DNA of 52,017 nucleotides, from NCBI GenBank assembly GCA_020849325.1, contig JADLGL010000014.1:1-52017 (forward strand). The letters are read 5' to 3'. The notes beneath the pieces were generated by a model, which was given only the letters and a program-made list of their open reading frames with translations, made no database searches and had not been told where the DNA came from. The first letter of the stretch is position 1. Every line of letters starts with the position of its first letter. Source of the DNA: Bauldia sp. Its GTDB lineage: Bacteria; Pseudomonadota; Alphaproteobacteria; Rhizobiales; Kaistiaceae. The translations under genes were made by a program, and so were the position numbers. Shown here one piece after another: positions 40,582-50,152 of this stretch.

Positions 40582-41810
40582 TCTGCGGCAGTCCGGCGGT
40601 CGGAAAGGGTTTCGGCGATGCGGCCCACCAGCCGGGCCGCTACCTCGTCCTTACCGGACTTCGGCCAGCTTTCCACTCCGGATGCCGTCACGAGATGCAC
40701 GGTGTTGTAGTCGCCGCCCATCACGCCGCCCGCGGGCGAGACGTCGTTCGCGACGATCCAGTCCGCGCCCTTCGCCGCGAGCTTGGCGCGGGCGTTGGCG
40801 AGAAGATCGTCGGTTTCGGCGGCAAAACCGATGACGAGCGCCGGGCGCAGCGTGCCGTGCCGCGCGATCGTGGCGAGGATGTCGGGGTTCGGCACGAGGT
40901 CGAGTTGCGGCGCGCCGCCGGCGCCTTTCTTGATCTTGCGGTCCTGCGGGGCGGCGGCGCGCCAGTCGGCGACGGCGGCCGCCATGACCGCGACGTCCGC
41001 CGGCAGCGCCGCCTCGGCGGCGGCAAGCATCTCCGCGGCAGTCTCGATGCGGACCACGGTGACTCCCCGCGGGTCGGGGAGCCCGACCGGGCCGGACACC
41101 AGCGTCACGCTGGCGCCCGCCGCGGCTGCAGCGGTCGCGATGGCGAAACCCTGCTTCCCGGAGGAGCGGTTGGCGATGTAGCGCACCGGATCGAGCGGCT
41201 CGTGCGTCGGCCCCGCCGTGACGAGCATGCGGACGCCGGCGAGGGGGCCGCGCGGCGCCGCGTCCCCGAGGATCGCCTCGACCGCGGCGACGATCCCGAG
41301 CGGCTCGCTCATCCGGCCGAGACCGGCCTCGCCGCTCTCCGCCATTTCGCCGCGCGCCGGGCCGACGAAGCGGACGCCGTCGTCGCGGAGGCGGGCAACG
41401 TTCCGCTGCGTCGCCGGGTTCGACCACATTGCGGGGTTCATCGCCGGGGCGAGGAGCACCGGCGCCCGCGTGGCGAGGAGGATGGCCGTCGCGAGATCGG
41501 GGGCAAAGCCGCCGGCCGCCTTCGCCATGAGGTCGGCGCTCGCCGGGGCGACGAGGACGAGGTCGGCTTCACGGGCGAGCCGGATGTGGCCGACGTCATG
41601 TTCGTCGTCACGGTCGAACAGGTCGCCGAAAACCTTGCCTCCGGCGAGTGCGCCGACCGAAAGCGGCGTCACGAACGCCTCGCCCGCCTTCGTCAGCACC
41701 GGCCGCACCACTGCGCCGCGCTCGCGGAGGCGCCGGATGAGGTCGAGCGACTTATAGGCGGCAATGCCGCCCGAAATGACGAGGATGATGGTCCGTCCGG
41801 AGAGGGTCAT
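40578..41810 (-). CDS. coaBC: Bifunctional phosphopantothenoylcysteine decarboxylase/ligase
   Basis: CoaBC of 410 residues for coenzyme A synthesis. N-terminal flavin decarboxylase domain: [52 protein letters not shown]-terminal ligase domain: [20 protein letters not shown] with GKQGFAIA, later the Lys-rich KIKKG segment. It precedes dut with a 4-bp overlap. A vapC remnant lies 6 bp upstream. Confidence 0.96.
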   Translation of the reverse strand: MTLSGRTIILVISGGIAAYKSLDLIRRLRERGAVVRPVLTKAGEAFVTPLSVGALAGGKVFGDLFDRDDEHDVGHIRLAREADLVLVAPASADLMAKAAGGFAPDLATAILLATRAPVLLAPAMNPAMWSNPATQRNVARLRDDGVRFVGPARGEMAESGEAGLGRMSEPLGIVAAVEAILGDAAPRGPLAGVRMLVTAGPTHEPLDPVRYIANRSSGKQGFAIATAAAAAGASVTLVSGPVGLPDPRGVTVVRIETAAEMLAAAEAALPADVAVMAAAVADWRAAAPQDRKIKKGAGGAPQLDLVPNPDILATIARHGTLRPALVIGFAAETDDLLANARAKLAAKGADWIVANDVSPAGGVMGGDYNTVHLVTASGVESWPKSGKDEVAARLVGRIAETLSDRRTAAE

Positions 41811-41816
41811 CGCGGT

Positions 41817-42092
41817 TCAGGCGGTCCAGGGGTCGACCACTTCTACCCCACATTCCTGAAAATCCATGACCTTCCGCGTCGCGGCGGCCATGCCCGCGAC
41901 GCGGGCGATCGCGGCGATCTGGAGGTCGATGGAGTTTCCGATGGGCCTTCCGGCGTTCCGACGGCGGGCGACGATCTTGCCGAAAGCCCAGGCCGCATCG
42001 AGGCTGAAGGGCAGAATCCGGCCGTCGAACTGCGCCACGAATCGCTCCAGTGCCTCATCGAGCGCGCGTTTCCGGGCGCCATTCGGGAGCAT
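41817..42092 (-). pseudogene. Truncated PIN-domain (VapC-like) toxin remnant
   Basis: About 91 residues from ATG 42092 matching the C-terminal part of VapC-type PIN RNases: RFVAQFDGRILPFSLDAAWA, then NSIDLQIAAIARVAGMAAAT and KVMDFQECGVEVVDPW. The usual N-terminal half, including the first catalytic Asp (DTN-type motif), is missing and not found in any frame upstream, where ubiB begins. No vapB antitoxin gene is present. It is likely an inactive remnant. Confidence 0.75.
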
Positions 42093-42107
42093 GGGGTTGC
42101 GCCAGGT

Positions 42108-42149
42108 GATTGCAATGCAATCAACGCCATCGCTGATGGCATTGCAATC
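42108..42149. repeat. 11-bp inverted repeat between ubiB and the vapC remnant
   Basis: Perfect arms GATTGCAATGC and GCATTGCAATC, 20 bp apart, with a nested GCCATC/GATGGC pair. It starts 8 bp past the ubiB stop. It could be a weak terminator or a surviving operator of the lost vapBC operon. Neither can be shown here. Confidence 0.6.
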
Positions 42150-42157
42150 AATGCACA

Positions 42158-43735
42158 TCAATTCACCAGCGCGACGAAAATCCCTACCAGTGCCGCGGCG
42201 CCGATGAATAGCGCCCAACGCTGCGGCCGCGCGCGCTTCGCGTTCGCTTCCGCCAATTGCGCCACCGTGTCGGGGTCGAGGCGGAACCCGCGCCGGCTGA
42301 TGTCGGCGATGTTGCGCGTCACGGCGCCGGCGCGCTCGCCGAGTTCCGGCAGCACGCCGACCAGCCGGCGGAACCATTCCGCTCCCGCCAGCGCCTCGTC
42401 GACGAGGCCGAGCGGCCCCATGTGCCGCGCCACCCAGTCGGCGACGATCGGCTCGGACGCCGCCCACATGTCGAAATCCGGATCGAGCGACCGGGCGACG
42501 CCTTCCACCACCATCATCGTCTTCTGGAGGAGGATCAGCTCGGTCCTGGTCTCCATGTCGAACATCTCGGTGACTTCGAGGAGCTGCGTCAGCACGCGCG
42601 CCATCGAGATGTCGCGTGCCGACTGGCCGTGGATCGGCTCGCCGATGGCGCGGAGCGCCTGCGCGAAATCGTCGATCGAGTGGCGGGCGGGGACGTAGCC
42701 GGCCTCGCGATGCACCTCGGCGATGCGCCGGTAGTCGCGCCGGATGAAGCCGTAGAGGATTTCCGCGAGGAACCGTCGTTCCGCCCGGCTGAGGCGGCCC
42801 ATGATGCCGTAGTCGACGGCCACGATGTTGCCGGCCGGGTCGACGAAGAGGTTCCCCTGGTGAAGATCGGCGTGGAAGAAGCCGTCGCGCAGCGCGTGGC
42901 GGAGAAAGATCTGCATCAGCCGCTGCGCCAGGAGCTTCCGGTCGTGCCCGGCGGCCTCGAGCTCGGCGACCTCCGACATCTTGATGCCGTCGATCCATTC
43001 TAGCGTCAGCACGTCGCGGTCGGACCGCTGCCAGTCGACTTTCGGCACGCGGAAGCCGGCGTCGTTCCGGGAGTTCTCCGCCACTTCCGAGAGCGCGGCG
43101 GCTTCGAGCCGGAGGTCCATTTCCAGCATCACCGAGCGCGCCAGGCGATCGACGACGGCCACCGGCTTGAGCCGCCGCGCGTTCCGGTCGACGCGTTCGA
43201 TGAAGCGGGCCCCGGAGAAGAAAGTCGCAAGGTCCTGGTCGAGCCGGGCGCGGATGCCTGGCCGCATCACCTTCACCGCCATGCGCCGCGTGACGCCGTC
43301 CGGGGCGACCACCGTGGCGCGGTGCACCTGCGCGATCGACGCCGCGGCGACGGGCGCGGAGAAGCTCGCATAGAGGACGTCGACCGGCCTGCCGAGGCAG
43401 CGCCGCACCGCCTCCTTCGCTTCGTCGAGCGGAAAGGGCGGGATCTCGTCGCGGAGGCTACCGAGCCCCTCCGCCACTTCGGCGCCGACGAGGTCGGGCC
43501 GCGTCGCGAGGAACTGGCCGAGTTTGACCCAGGACGGGCCGAGCTTGTTCAGCGCCACCGTGAGCCGCTCGGCCTGGTCGCGCTTCGCGACCCGGCGGCG
43601 CTGGATCTTCCGCCCGAGCCGGATCGCCGCCCGCGGCAGCGGCGGCAGGTGCTCCGGCTGGACGAGGCTGAACGCGCCCTCGCGCGCGAGAACGAAGCCG
43701 GCGCGCGTCAGGCGCAGGAACGAACCCACCCCCAA
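42158..43735 (-). CDS. ubiB: Ubiquinone biosynthesis kinase-like protein UbiB
   Basis: Atypical kinase-like ATPase of the UbiB/ABC1 family, about 525 residues, needed for ubiquinone synthesis. Seen: the KxGQ motif ([18 protein letters not shown]), the Ala-rich loop ([14 protein letters not shown]), VKVMRPG, and catalytic-like [17 protein letters not shown] with AVDYGIMG. Two hydrophobic helices end the protein. Start TTG 43735 has GGAGG 10 nt upstream. GTG 43729 and TTG 43771 are alternatives. It follows ubiE closely. Confidence 0.93.
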   Translation of the reverse strand: MGVGSFLRLTRAGFVLAREGAFSLVQPEHLPPLPRAAIRLGRKIQRRRVAKRDQAERLTVALNKLGPSWVKLGQFLATRPDLVGAEVAEGLGSLRDEIPPFPLDEAKEAVRRCLGRPVDVLYASFSAPVAAASIAQVHRATVVAPDGVTRRMAVKVMRPGIRARLDQDLATFFSGARFIERVDRNARRLKPVAVVDRLARSVMLEMDLRLEAAALSEVAENSRNDAGFRVPKVDWQRSDRDVLTLEWIDGIKMSEVAELEAAGHDRKLLAQRLMQIFLRHALRDGFFHADLHQGNLFVDPAGNIVAVDYGIMGRLSRAERRFLAEILYGFIRRDYRRIAEVHREAGYVPARHSIDDFAQALRAIGEPIHGQSARDISMARVLTQLLEVTEMFDMETRTELILLQKTMMVVEGVARSLDPDFDMWAASEPIVADWVARHMGPLGLVDEALAGAEWFRRLVGVLPELGERAGAVTRNIADISRRGFRLDPDTVAQLAEANAKRARPQRWALFIGAAALVGIFVALVN

Positions 43736-43739
43736 GGCG

Positions 43740-44519
43740 TCAGAGCCTCCAGCCGGAGTGGATCGCCGCAATGCCGCCCGAGAACATGCGGTGCTCGCCG
43801 CGCCCGAAGCCGGCTTCGCGGATCATTGCGGCGAAACGGTCGGGCGGCGGGAATTTCCGGATCGACTCCACCAGATACTGGTACGGCTCGTCGTCGCCGA
43901 CGATGAGCGCCCCGAGCCGCGGGATGACCTGGAACGAAAAGGCGTCGTAAGCCCAGTCGAGCCCGGCGACGTCGACGTGCGAGAATTCGAGGACGAGAAG
44001 CCGACCGCCGGGCCGCAGCACGCGAAAAGCCTCGCGGAGCGCCTTCGGAATGTCCGGCACGTTGCGGATGCCGAAGGCGATCGTGACCGCGTCGAAGCCG
44101 CCGTCGGGCAGCGGCAGCGCCTCGGCGTTGCCTTCCCTGAACGATACCCGGTCCGACAGCCCGCGGGCCTCGGCGCGCTCGCGGCCGACGTCGAGCATCG
44201 CCGCGTTGATGTCGCAGACCGTGACGACGGCAGCGGGCGAACGCCTCGCAATGCGGAAGGCGATGTCCCCGGTGCCACCGGCGACATCGAGGACGCGGAA
44301 GGGCCTTGCGCCGAGGCGCGGCGGCGCCAGCCAGTCCACGAGCGCGCGTTTCCACAGCCGGTGCATGCCCGCCGACATGAGGTCGTTCATCAGGTCGTAG
44401 CGGTCGGCGACCTTGTCGAAGACGCCGTTGACGAGACGCTGCTTCTCGCCCGCGCCGACCTTCCGGAACCCGAAATCAGTGGCGTTGCCGCCGGGGTCCG
44501 CGTTCGGCTCTGTCGTCAT
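43740..44519 (-). CDS. ubiE: Ubiquinone/menaquinone C-methyltransferase
   Basis: SAM-dependent methyltransferase of 259 residues in ubiquinone synthesis. Motifs: [72 protein letters not shown] 44519 ([10 protein letters not shown]) fits the family. Divergent mutM starts 134 bp away. ubiB follows at once. Confidence 0.97.
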   Translation of the reverse strand: MTTEPNADPGGNATDFGFRKVGAGEKQRLVNGVFDKVADRYDLMNDLMSAGMHRLWKRALVDWLAPPRLGARPFRVLDVAGGTGDIAFRIARRSPAAVVTVCDINAAMLDVGRERAEARGLSDRVSFREGNAEALPLPDGGFDAVTIAFGIRNVPDIPKALREAFRVLRPGGRLLVLEFSHVDVAGLDWAYDAFSFQVIPRLGALIVGDDEPYQYLVESIRKFPPPDRFAAMIREAGFGRGEHRMFSGGIAAIHSGWRL

Positions 44520-44652
44520 GTCAGTGCTCCGGGACCGCTGACCCGCTACAAGGCACGGCCGGCCTTGCCGGAACGTTTGCGCCCGCGATGCCGCCAAACC
44601 ATAGCCGAAGGCCGCCGCCGCGCGCTACCCGAGGGGACGCCGAGAAGGTCGC

Positions 44653-45549
44653 ATGCCGGAACTCCCAGAAGTCGAGACCGTCCGCCGCGGCCTTGCCCCG
44701 GCGATGGAAGGAAAGGCCTTCGCCCGCGTCGAGCTCCGCCGGACGGACCTCCGCCGGCCGTTTCCGAAGGGGCTCGCAAGGACCCTCACCGGACGCACGG
44801 TGCTCGCCCTCCGGCGCCGGGCCAAATACCTCGTCGCCGATCTTTCCGGCGGCGACAGTCTCGTCATGCATCTGGGCATGTCGGGCTCGTTCCGCGTCGA
44901 CGCCGGCGAGGCCACGTCGACGCCCGGCGTCTTCCGTTACGAACGCAGCAACGACGCCGCGCACGACCACGCCGTCTTCACGATGACGGACGGCACCCGC
45001 ATCACCTACAACGACCCGCGCCGCTTCGGTTCGATGGACCTTCTGCCGACGGCCGGGCTCGACACGCGGCCGCCGCTCGGCGGCCTCGGGCTGGAGCCGC
45101 TCGGCGGCGAACTGTCGGCGCGGACGCTGGCGGGCCTTCTTGCCGGCAGGAGGGCGCCGCTCAAGGCCGCCCTTCTCGACCAGCGGATCGTCGCCGGTCT
45201 CGGCAACATCTATGTCTGCGAGGCGCTGTGGCGGAGCCATCTGTCGCCGCTCCGCGAAGCCGGCTCGATCGTGCGCGATGGCAGGCCGCCATCGGCCGAG
45301 GCGAAGCGGCTCGCGGGCGCCATCCGCGCGGTGCTCGAGGAAGCGGTCGAGGCGGGCGGGTCGAGCCTTCGCAACCATGTGCGGGCCGATGGCGAACTCG
45401 GCATGTTCCAGCACCGCTTCGACGTCTACGACCGCGAGGGCGAGGTGTGCCACACGCGGGGCTGCGGCGGCGTGGTGGAGCGCGTTGTCCAGTCGGGGCG
45501 GTCGACCTTCTTCTGCCGGACGTGCCAGCGCCAGGGCGCCGTCCGTTGA
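44653..45549 (+). CDS. mutM: Formamidopyrimidine-DNA glycosylase
   Basis: Excises 8-oxoguanine, 298 residues. The N-terminal catalytic [14 protein letters not shown] (P2, E3) is intact, as are the Lys of [14 protein letters not shown], the NIYVCEALW segment and the zinc finger CHTRGCGG with CRTCQR. ATG 44653 is fixed by the processed N terminus. The stop codon is inside repeat copy D. rpsT and dnaA follow, the order typical of rhizobia. Confidence 0.97.
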   Translation: MPELPEVETVRRGLAPAMEGKAFARVELRRTDLRRPFPKGLARTLTGRTVLALRRRAKYLVADLSGGDSLVMHLGMSGSFRVDAGEATSTPGVFRYERSNDAAHDHAVFTMTDGTRITYNDPRRFGSMDLLPTAGLDTRPPLGGLGLEPLGGELSARTLAGLLAGRRAPLKAALLDQRIVAGLGNIYVCEALWRSHLSPLREAGSIVRDGRPPSAEAKRLAGAIRAVLEEAVEAGGSSLRNHVRADGELGMFQHRFDVYDREGEVCHTRGCGGVVERVVQSGRSTFFCRTCQRQGAVR

Positions 45550-45630
45550 AGCCGGATCACGCGCGTCGCCCGCTTCCCCGATGGAGCATGGTCCTGTCGA
45601 AGAACCGGCCACTTCGTCGGATCATGCTCC
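45541..45630 (+). repeat. Two-hairpin palindromic intergenic element, copy D
   Basis: Most divergent copy. Hairpin 1 is partly degraded (CCGTTGAAGCCGGATCACG), and hairpin 2 is well kept (GGAGCATGGTC to GATCATGCTCC). The mutM stop TGA (45547-45549) is within hairpin 1. The rpsT promoter begins about 20 bp after the element. Confidence 0.8.
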
Positions 45631-45650
45631 AAGGCCGCAGCACTGTTGCG

Positions 45651-45680
45651 TTGACGCCGGCGGGCGGTTGCGACTATAAG
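45651..45680 (+). promoter_or_regulatory. Predicted sigma70-type promoter of rpsT
   Basis: TTGACG (45651-45656), an 18-bp spacer and TATAAG (45675-45680). Initiation is expected near 45686-45688, giving a leader of about 57 nt before the rpsT ATG. Confidence 0.65.
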
Positions 45681-45693
45681 GCCGCCAATCAAG

Positions 45694-45720
45694 GGCGGCG
45701 GCTCGTTTCGCCGCCTTTTT
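45694..45720 (+). terminator. Terminator-like hairpin inside the rpsT leader
   Basis: GGCGGCG and CGCCGCC (45694-45700, 45709-45715) form a 7-bp stem followed by TTTTT. It lies between the rpsT promoter and its start codon. It could end mutM read-through, attenuate rpsT, or protect the 5' end. Confidence 0.55.
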
Positions 45721-45743
45721 CAATCAATTCGCCAGGGTGGCCC

Positions 45744-46004
45744 ATGGCCAATACGTCTTCCGCCAAGAAGGCGACGCGCAAGATCGCCCGTCGCACCGTC
45801 GTCAACAAGACGCGCCGCAGCCGCGTCGCGACCTTCCTCCGCAAGGTGGAAGAGGCGATCGCTTCGGGCAACCGGGACAACGCGGCGGCGTCGCTCCGCA
45901 CGGCCGAGTCCGAGCTGATGCGCGCGGCGGGCAAGGGCATCGTCCACGCCAACACCGCGTCGCGGAAGGTCTCGCGCCTCACGGCTCGCGTGCGGGCACT
46001 CTAG
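45744..46004 (+). CDS. rpsT: Small ribosomal subunit protein bS20
   Basis: An 86-residue basic protein binding 16S rRNA early in 30S assembly. Typical bS20 strings: [31 protein letters not shown] and [26 protein letters not shown] precedes ATG 45744. A clear intrinsic terminator follows. Its order before dnaA is common in alphaproteobacteria. Confidence 0.97.
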   Translation: MANTSSAKKATRKIARRTVVNKTRRSRVATFLRKVEEAIASGNRDNAAASLRTAESELMRAAGKGIVHANTASRKVSRLTARVRAL

Positions 46005-46040
46005 CGCCCTCGACCTTCGGCCTTTGCAACGGATTTTCCG

Positions 46041-46067
46041 AAAGGGCGGCCCTGGCCGCCCTTTTTT
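46041..46067 (+). terminator. Intrinsic terminator of rpsT
   Basis: AAAGGGCGGC, a CCTG loop, GCCGCCCTTTTTT: a strong GC stem with a U-tract, 37 bp after the rpsT stop. Confidence 0.85.
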
Positions 46068-46073
46068 CGTTGT

Positions 46074-46614
46074 CGTTTCGATGAACCCAGCATGACAGAA
46101 TTTCTACTGTAATTTCAGCTGCTTAACCTCGGGTACGCTAGCGTCCCGGCCGGAACATGGCGAATCTTATGTGACCAAATCGCCACGTCTTTTTACCAAA
46201 GCAGGATCGTCGGCGCAGAAAGTCGCAAGGGGTGGCGGAGCGATTCCAACAGCGATCAATGGCTTACCGGTCCGCGTCGGAAACGGGTGCTCCCTCCGAC
46301 CTAAAAAAGCGGCATCAAGGCCATTGCGGGCGGCGCGACCGGTGTACTAGGTTCCTCTCCAGCAGGCCGGCCGGGGCAGTTTTAAGTAGTGGCTGGCATG
46401 TAGAAGTCTGATGCGGAACGTTGGTTTTGTAATGAATAGTGGGATGATGTAGTTTTTCGCCAGCAAAGGCTGGCTGAGTTTTCATTTCCACTCGGGCGCT
46501 AGTCTTTTAGTCTGCTGTTCGCCCGCTCCGACCTAGACAAGAACGAGTTCGTAGACGCTATTGTGCCCTTCCGCCCTGCGGACGGATGGCGCTGCGCGTC
46601 CTGAGGGATCGTAC
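46074..46614 (+). other. AT-rich, ORF-free region upstream of rhodanese-dnaA
   Basis: About 540 bp with no coding signal in any frame, unlike the rest of the window. Hand counts give about 40% GC for 46381-46440 and 52% for 46441-46500, far below neighbouring genes. It contains a small palindrome ACGCTAGCGT (about 46136-46145). No clear DnaA box or full CtrA site was found. It may carry the rhodanese-dnaA promoters, an origin, or both. Confidence 0.5.
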
Positions 46615-47055
46615 ATGGCGCAAAGCGGCTCCTATGCCGGAGAGGTTTCCGTGGAGGAGACCTGGGACGCGTTGAAGGCTTCGCCGGAGGCGACGCTGAT
46701 CGACGTAAGGACGCAGGCCGAGTGGACCTATGTCGGCGTTCCCGCGCTCGACACGATCGGCAAGGAGCCCATCCTCATCGAGTGGCAGGCGTTCCCGACC
46801 GGCGCGCGCGATCCGGCGTTCGTTCAGCGCCTCGCCGCGCACCTCGAGGCGCTGGGCCTCTCCAACGATGCGCCGCTTTTCTTCATCTGCCGCTCCGGCA
46901 GCCGCAGCCGCTCCGCGGCCACGGCGATGGCCGCCGCCGGCTTCACGCAATGCTTCAACGTGGCCCCCGGCTTCGAGGGGCCACTCGATCAGGATGGACA
47001 CCGCAACGCCGTCTCGGGTTGGCGGGCGTCCGGTCTTCCCTGGACCCAGAGCTGA
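46615..47055 (+). CDS. Rhodanese-like domain protein
   Basis: A single rhodanese domain of 146 residues. Seen: VEETWDALKASPEATLIDVR, TQAEWTYVGVP, and the active-site loop FFICRSGSRSRSAATAMAAA with the catalytic Cys. C-terminal VAPGFEGPLDQDGHR and GWRASGLPW are typical. It may transfer sulfur or detoxify, but the substrate is unknown. It ends 7 bp before the dnaA start, so both likely share a transcript. The ATG at 46615 follows a GAGGGATC Shine-Dalgarno-like string. Confidence 0.9.
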   Translation: MAQSGSYAGEVSVEETWDALKASPEATLIDVRTQAEWTYVGVPALDTIGKEPILIEWQAFPTGARDPAFVQRLAAHLEALGLSNDAPLFFICRSGSRSRSAATAMAAAGFTQCFNVAPGFEGPLDQDGHRNAVSGWRASGLPWTQS

Positions 47056-47062
47056 GGGAGTC

Positions 47063-48628
47063 ATGGATTTGAGCAAGGGCGACCAGGGGTCGAATGGCCC
47101 GACGGACTTCCCCGCCGATGCCGATGACGACATCGCGACCGTCGCGAAACCGGGGGCGCGCAAGCGCCGCGAGGTCGAGCCGGCCATAGCGGCCGTACCG
47201 ACGGCCGCCGCCTGGGCGCGGGTGCTCGAGCGGCTCCGCAAAGGTCTCGGCGAGGACGTCTATTCGTCCTGGTTCGCGCGGGTCGAATTCGAGGCCGGCG
47301 ACGCCGGATCGGTGATGCTGTCGGTGCCGACGCGGTTCCTGAAGTCGTGGATCCACGGCAACTACCGCGAAAAGCTCGTCGACCTGTGGCTCGCCGAGGG
47401 CTTTGCGCTCCGCCGCATCGACATCACCGTCCGCTCGGCCGTCCGGCCGCGCGCCGAGGCGACGCCGCCGGCAGCGGCCGTGGAGCCCGAGCCGCGCGAG
47501 CGCCCGGCCCCGACGATGCTCGCCCACGCGAAAGCCGTCGCGGAGGCACCGAAGCGCACGAACCATGGCGGGCCGCTCGGCGGCTCGCCGGTCGATCCGC
47601 GCCTCAGCTTCGAGACGTTCTGCGAAGGCGCGGCGAACCGCGTCGCGCTCGCCGCGGCCCGCTCGGTCTCCGGAGGAGCCGCGGCGTCCTTCAACCCGCT
47701 CTTCCTCCACGCCGGCGTCGGCCGCGGGAAGTCGCACCTTCTGCACGCGATCGCCCAGGCGTCGCGCGGCGCGCATATGGGCCGGAACGTGGTGTACCTG
47801 ACGGCCGAGCACTTCATGTTCCGCTTCGTCGCCGCGATCCGGAACCAGTCGGGCGTCGCCTTCAAGGAGAGCCTGCGCGAGATCGACGTGCTTCTCATCG
47901 ACGACGTCCAGTTCCTGCAGGGGAAATCGGCGCAGCAGGAGTTCTGCCACCTCCTCAACGTGCTCATCGACGGGGCGCGCCAGGTGGTGGTCGCCGCCGA
48001 CCGGCCGCCGGCGGAACTCGAATCCCTCGACGAACGCGTCCGCTCCCGCCTCGGCGGCGGCGTCGCGCTCGAGATCGGCTCGCCCGACCTCGACCTCCGG
48101 AAGCGCATCCTCCGCATGCGCCTCGCTGCGGCGCGGGAAATCTCGCCGAACCTCGACATTCCGGAGACCGTTATCGACTATGTCGCCCAGACCGTTGCCA
48201 CCAACGGCCGCGACCTCGAGGGCGCGCTGAACCGCCTCGTGGCGCAGTGGCAGTTCACCAACGTCCCCGTGACCATCCCGTCGGCCGAGGTGACGCTCCG
48301 CGATCTGATCGGCACCCGCGAGCCGCGCCGCGTGCGGATCGAGGACATCCAGAAGGTCGTGTCGCGCCACTTCAACGTCTCCAAGGCCGACCTCCTGTCG
48401 AGCCGCCGCACGCGGACGATCGTCCGCCCGCGGCAGATCGCCATGCACCTCTCCAAGGTCATGACGCCCCGCTCGCTGCCGGAAATCGGCCGCCGCTTCG
48501 GCGGCAGGGACCACACGACCGTCCTGCATGCCGTGCGGAAGATCGAAGAGCTGATGCGCGAAGACCGCAGTTTCGCCGACGAGGTCGAACTGCTGCGGAA
48601 GATGGTCGAGGATCAGCCGATCCCGTAG
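47063..48628 (+). CDS. dnaA: Chromosomal replication initiator DnaA
   Basis: AAA+ initiator of 521 residues binding DnaA boxes at oriC. An N-terminal domain I (AWARVLERLRKGLGEDVYSS; WFARVEFE), a variable linker (about 120-170), the AAA+ domain and the C-terminal DNA-binding domain are present. Walker A GVGRGKSHLLHAI has Ser where Thr is usual. Walker B is VLLIDDVQFLQGK. The domain IV signature is GGRDHTTVLHAVRKIE. ATG 47063 follows GAGGGAG. It converges on folC. Confidence 0.97.
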   Translation: MDLSKGDQGSNGPTDFPADADDDIATVAKPGARKRREVEPAIAAVPTAAAWARVLERLRKGLGEDVYSSWFARVEFEAGDAGSVMLSVPTRFLKSWIHGNYREKLVDLWLAEGFALRRIDITVRSAVRPRAEATPPAAAVEPEPRERPAPTMLAHAKAVAEAPKRTNHGGPLGGSPVDPRLSFETFCEGAANRVALAAARSVSGGAAASFNPLFLHAGVGRGKSHLLHAIAQASRGAHMGRNVVYLTAEHFMFRFVAAIRNQSGVAFKESLREIDVLLIDDVQFLQGKSAQQEFCHLLNVLIDGARQVVVAADRPPAELESLDERVRSRLGGGVALEIGSPDLDLRKRILRMRLAAAREISPNLDIPETVIDYVAQTVATNGRDLEGALNRLVAQWQFTNVPVTIPSAEVTLRDLIGTREPRRVRIEDIQKVVSRHFNVSKADLLSSRRTRTIVRPRQIAMHLSKVMTPRSLPEIGRRFGGRDHTTVLHAVRKIEELMREDRSFADEVELLRKMVEDQPIP

Positions 48629-48654
48629 GCGTCGCAGCCCGATTGGCACTTGAA

Positions 48655-48721
48655 CCTCCCCCTTGCGGTTCCTTGCGGGGAGGTCGAAATCGCAATGCGA
48701 TTGCGGGAGGGGCAGCCTCCC
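48655..48721. repeat. Multi-hairpin repeat between dnaA and folC
   Basis: CCTCCCC/GGGGAGG (48655-48683), AATCGC-AAT-GCGATT (48688-48702) and GGGAGG/GCCTCCC (about 48705-48721) form successive hairpins. It lies between converging genes and may end transcription in both directions. It is related in style, not sequence, to the other repeats here. Confidence 0.65.
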
Positions 48722-48813
48722 GATCCTCGACTGCTGAGTGGCCGCCCCCGGCGGGGACCGCAACGGGGAGGCTCAGGATGGCAGGGTTCTGCCAGCGCGG
48801 TGGGGTCCGAACG

Positions 48814-50142
48814 CTACCGCGGCGGGGTCCCGTTCCGGTCGAGGACGGCGCCGGCGAGGTACAGCGAACCGCAGATGAGGACCCGCGGCGGGGCGGCGTC
48901 GCTGAAGGCGGCGATCGCGTCGAGCGCCTCTTCGACGCTCGCCGCCGGGCTGGCGTCGAGCCCGACCGAGCGCGCGACCGAGGCGAGTTCGTCCGCCGAA
49001 AAGCTTCCGTGGCCGTCGATCGGCACCGTCGTCACCGAGCGGGCAAGCCCCGCGAACGGGGCGAGGAAGCCCGCCGGATTCTTCGTCGTCAGCATCCCCA
49101 TGACGAGGTGGAGCGGCCGCGGCGACCGATCTTCGAGGTCCGCCATCGTCTCGGCGATCACCGCGCCGGCGCCCGGATTGTGTCCGCCGTCGAGCCAGAG
49201 CTCCCCGATGGCAGGACCGGCGCGCTCGACGAGCCGGCCGGTCGTCAGCCGCTGCATCCGCGCCGGCCATTCCGCCGTCTGGAGCCCCGTCTCGATCGCG
49301 GCGACCGGCACGCGCAGACCCGCCGCGCGGAGCGTCGCGATGGCAGCGCCGGCGTTGGTGAACTGGTGCCGGCCTACCAGCCGCGGCGGCGGCAGGTCGA
49401 GTAGGCCGTCCTCGTCCTGGAACACCAGCCGGCCGCGCTCGGCGAACGCCATCCAGTCGCGGTTGGCGGCATGGAGCGGCGCCTTCAGCCGCGCGGCAAC
49501 CCACTCGATGATGTCGAGGGCGACATCCTGCTGCGGCGAGGTGATCACGGGCACGCCGGGCTTGATGATGCCGGCCTTCTCGCGCGCAATTTCGGCGAGC
49601 GTGCTGCCGAGGAATCGTTCGTGGTCCATCGACAGCGACGTGATGACGGTGGCGACCGGCGCTTCGACGACGTTCGTTGCGTCGAGCCGGCCGCCGAGCC
49701 CGACTTCGAGGAGGGTGAAGTCGGCCGGTGCCTCGGCGAAGAGAAGGAACGCCGCGGCCGTGGTGATCTCGAAATGCGTGATCGGCGCGCCGGCATTGGC
49801 GGCTTCGACGCGGAGGAGCGCGTCGGTCAGCGCTCCGTCACCCACGATCTCGGCGCGCCCGCCCGCGGCGGCGAGCCGGATGCGCTCGTGGAAGCGCACG
49901 AGGTGCGGCGAGGTGTAGACGTGGACGCGCTTCCCCGCGGCTTCGAGCATCGCGCGGAGGAACGCCGTCACCGAGCCCTTGCCGTTGGTGCCGGCGACGT
50001 GGACTACCGGCGGAATCTTCCGGTCCGGCCGGCCGAGCGCCTCGAGGAGGCGCAGGATGCGGTCGAGGGAGAGGTCGATCTCGGTCGGATGCAGATGCAT
50101 CAGCCGCTCCAGGATGGGACTGGAGCGATCCATCACGGGCAT
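48814..50142 (-). CDS. folC: Folylpolyglutamate synthase/dihydrofolate synthase
   Basis: FolC of 442 residues adds glutamate to folate, and in bacteria also makes dihydrofolate. P-loop is VHVAGTNGKGSVTAFLRAML. EVGLGGRLDATNVV and the C-terminal LDGGHNPGA are typical. Starts at 50142 (MPVMDRSSPIL) and 50133 (MDRSSPILERL) are both possible. It is 10 bp from accD, in the conserved trpA-accD-folC order. Confidence 0.95.
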   Translation of the reverse strand: MPVMDRSSPILERLMHLHPTEIDLSLDRILRLLEALGRPDRKIPPVVHVAGTNGKGSVTAFLRAMLEAAGKRVHVYTSPHLVRFHERIRLAAAGGRAEIVGDGALTDALLRVEAANAGAPITHFEITTAAAFLLFAEAPADFTLLEVGLGGRLDATNVVEAPVATVITSLSMDHERFLGSTLAEIAREKAGIIKPGVPVITSPQQDVALDIIEWVAARLKAPLHAANRDWMAFAERGRLVFQDEDGLLDLPPPRLVGRHQFTNAGAAIATLRAAGLRVPVAAIETGLQTAEWPARMQRLTTGRLVERAGPAIGELWLDGGHNPGAGAVIAETMADLEDRSPRPLHLVMGMLTTKNPAGFLAPFAGLARSVTTVPIDGHGSFSADELASVARSVGLDASPAASVEEALDAIAAFSDAAPPRVLICGSLYLAGAVLDRNGTPPR

Positions 50143-50152
50143 GGCGGGTGCT

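Noticed and set aside
46074-46614. Definite oriC with DnaA boxes
   Set aside because: I found no convincing TTATCCACA-type boxes or full CtrA sites; the AT-rich character alone is not enough.
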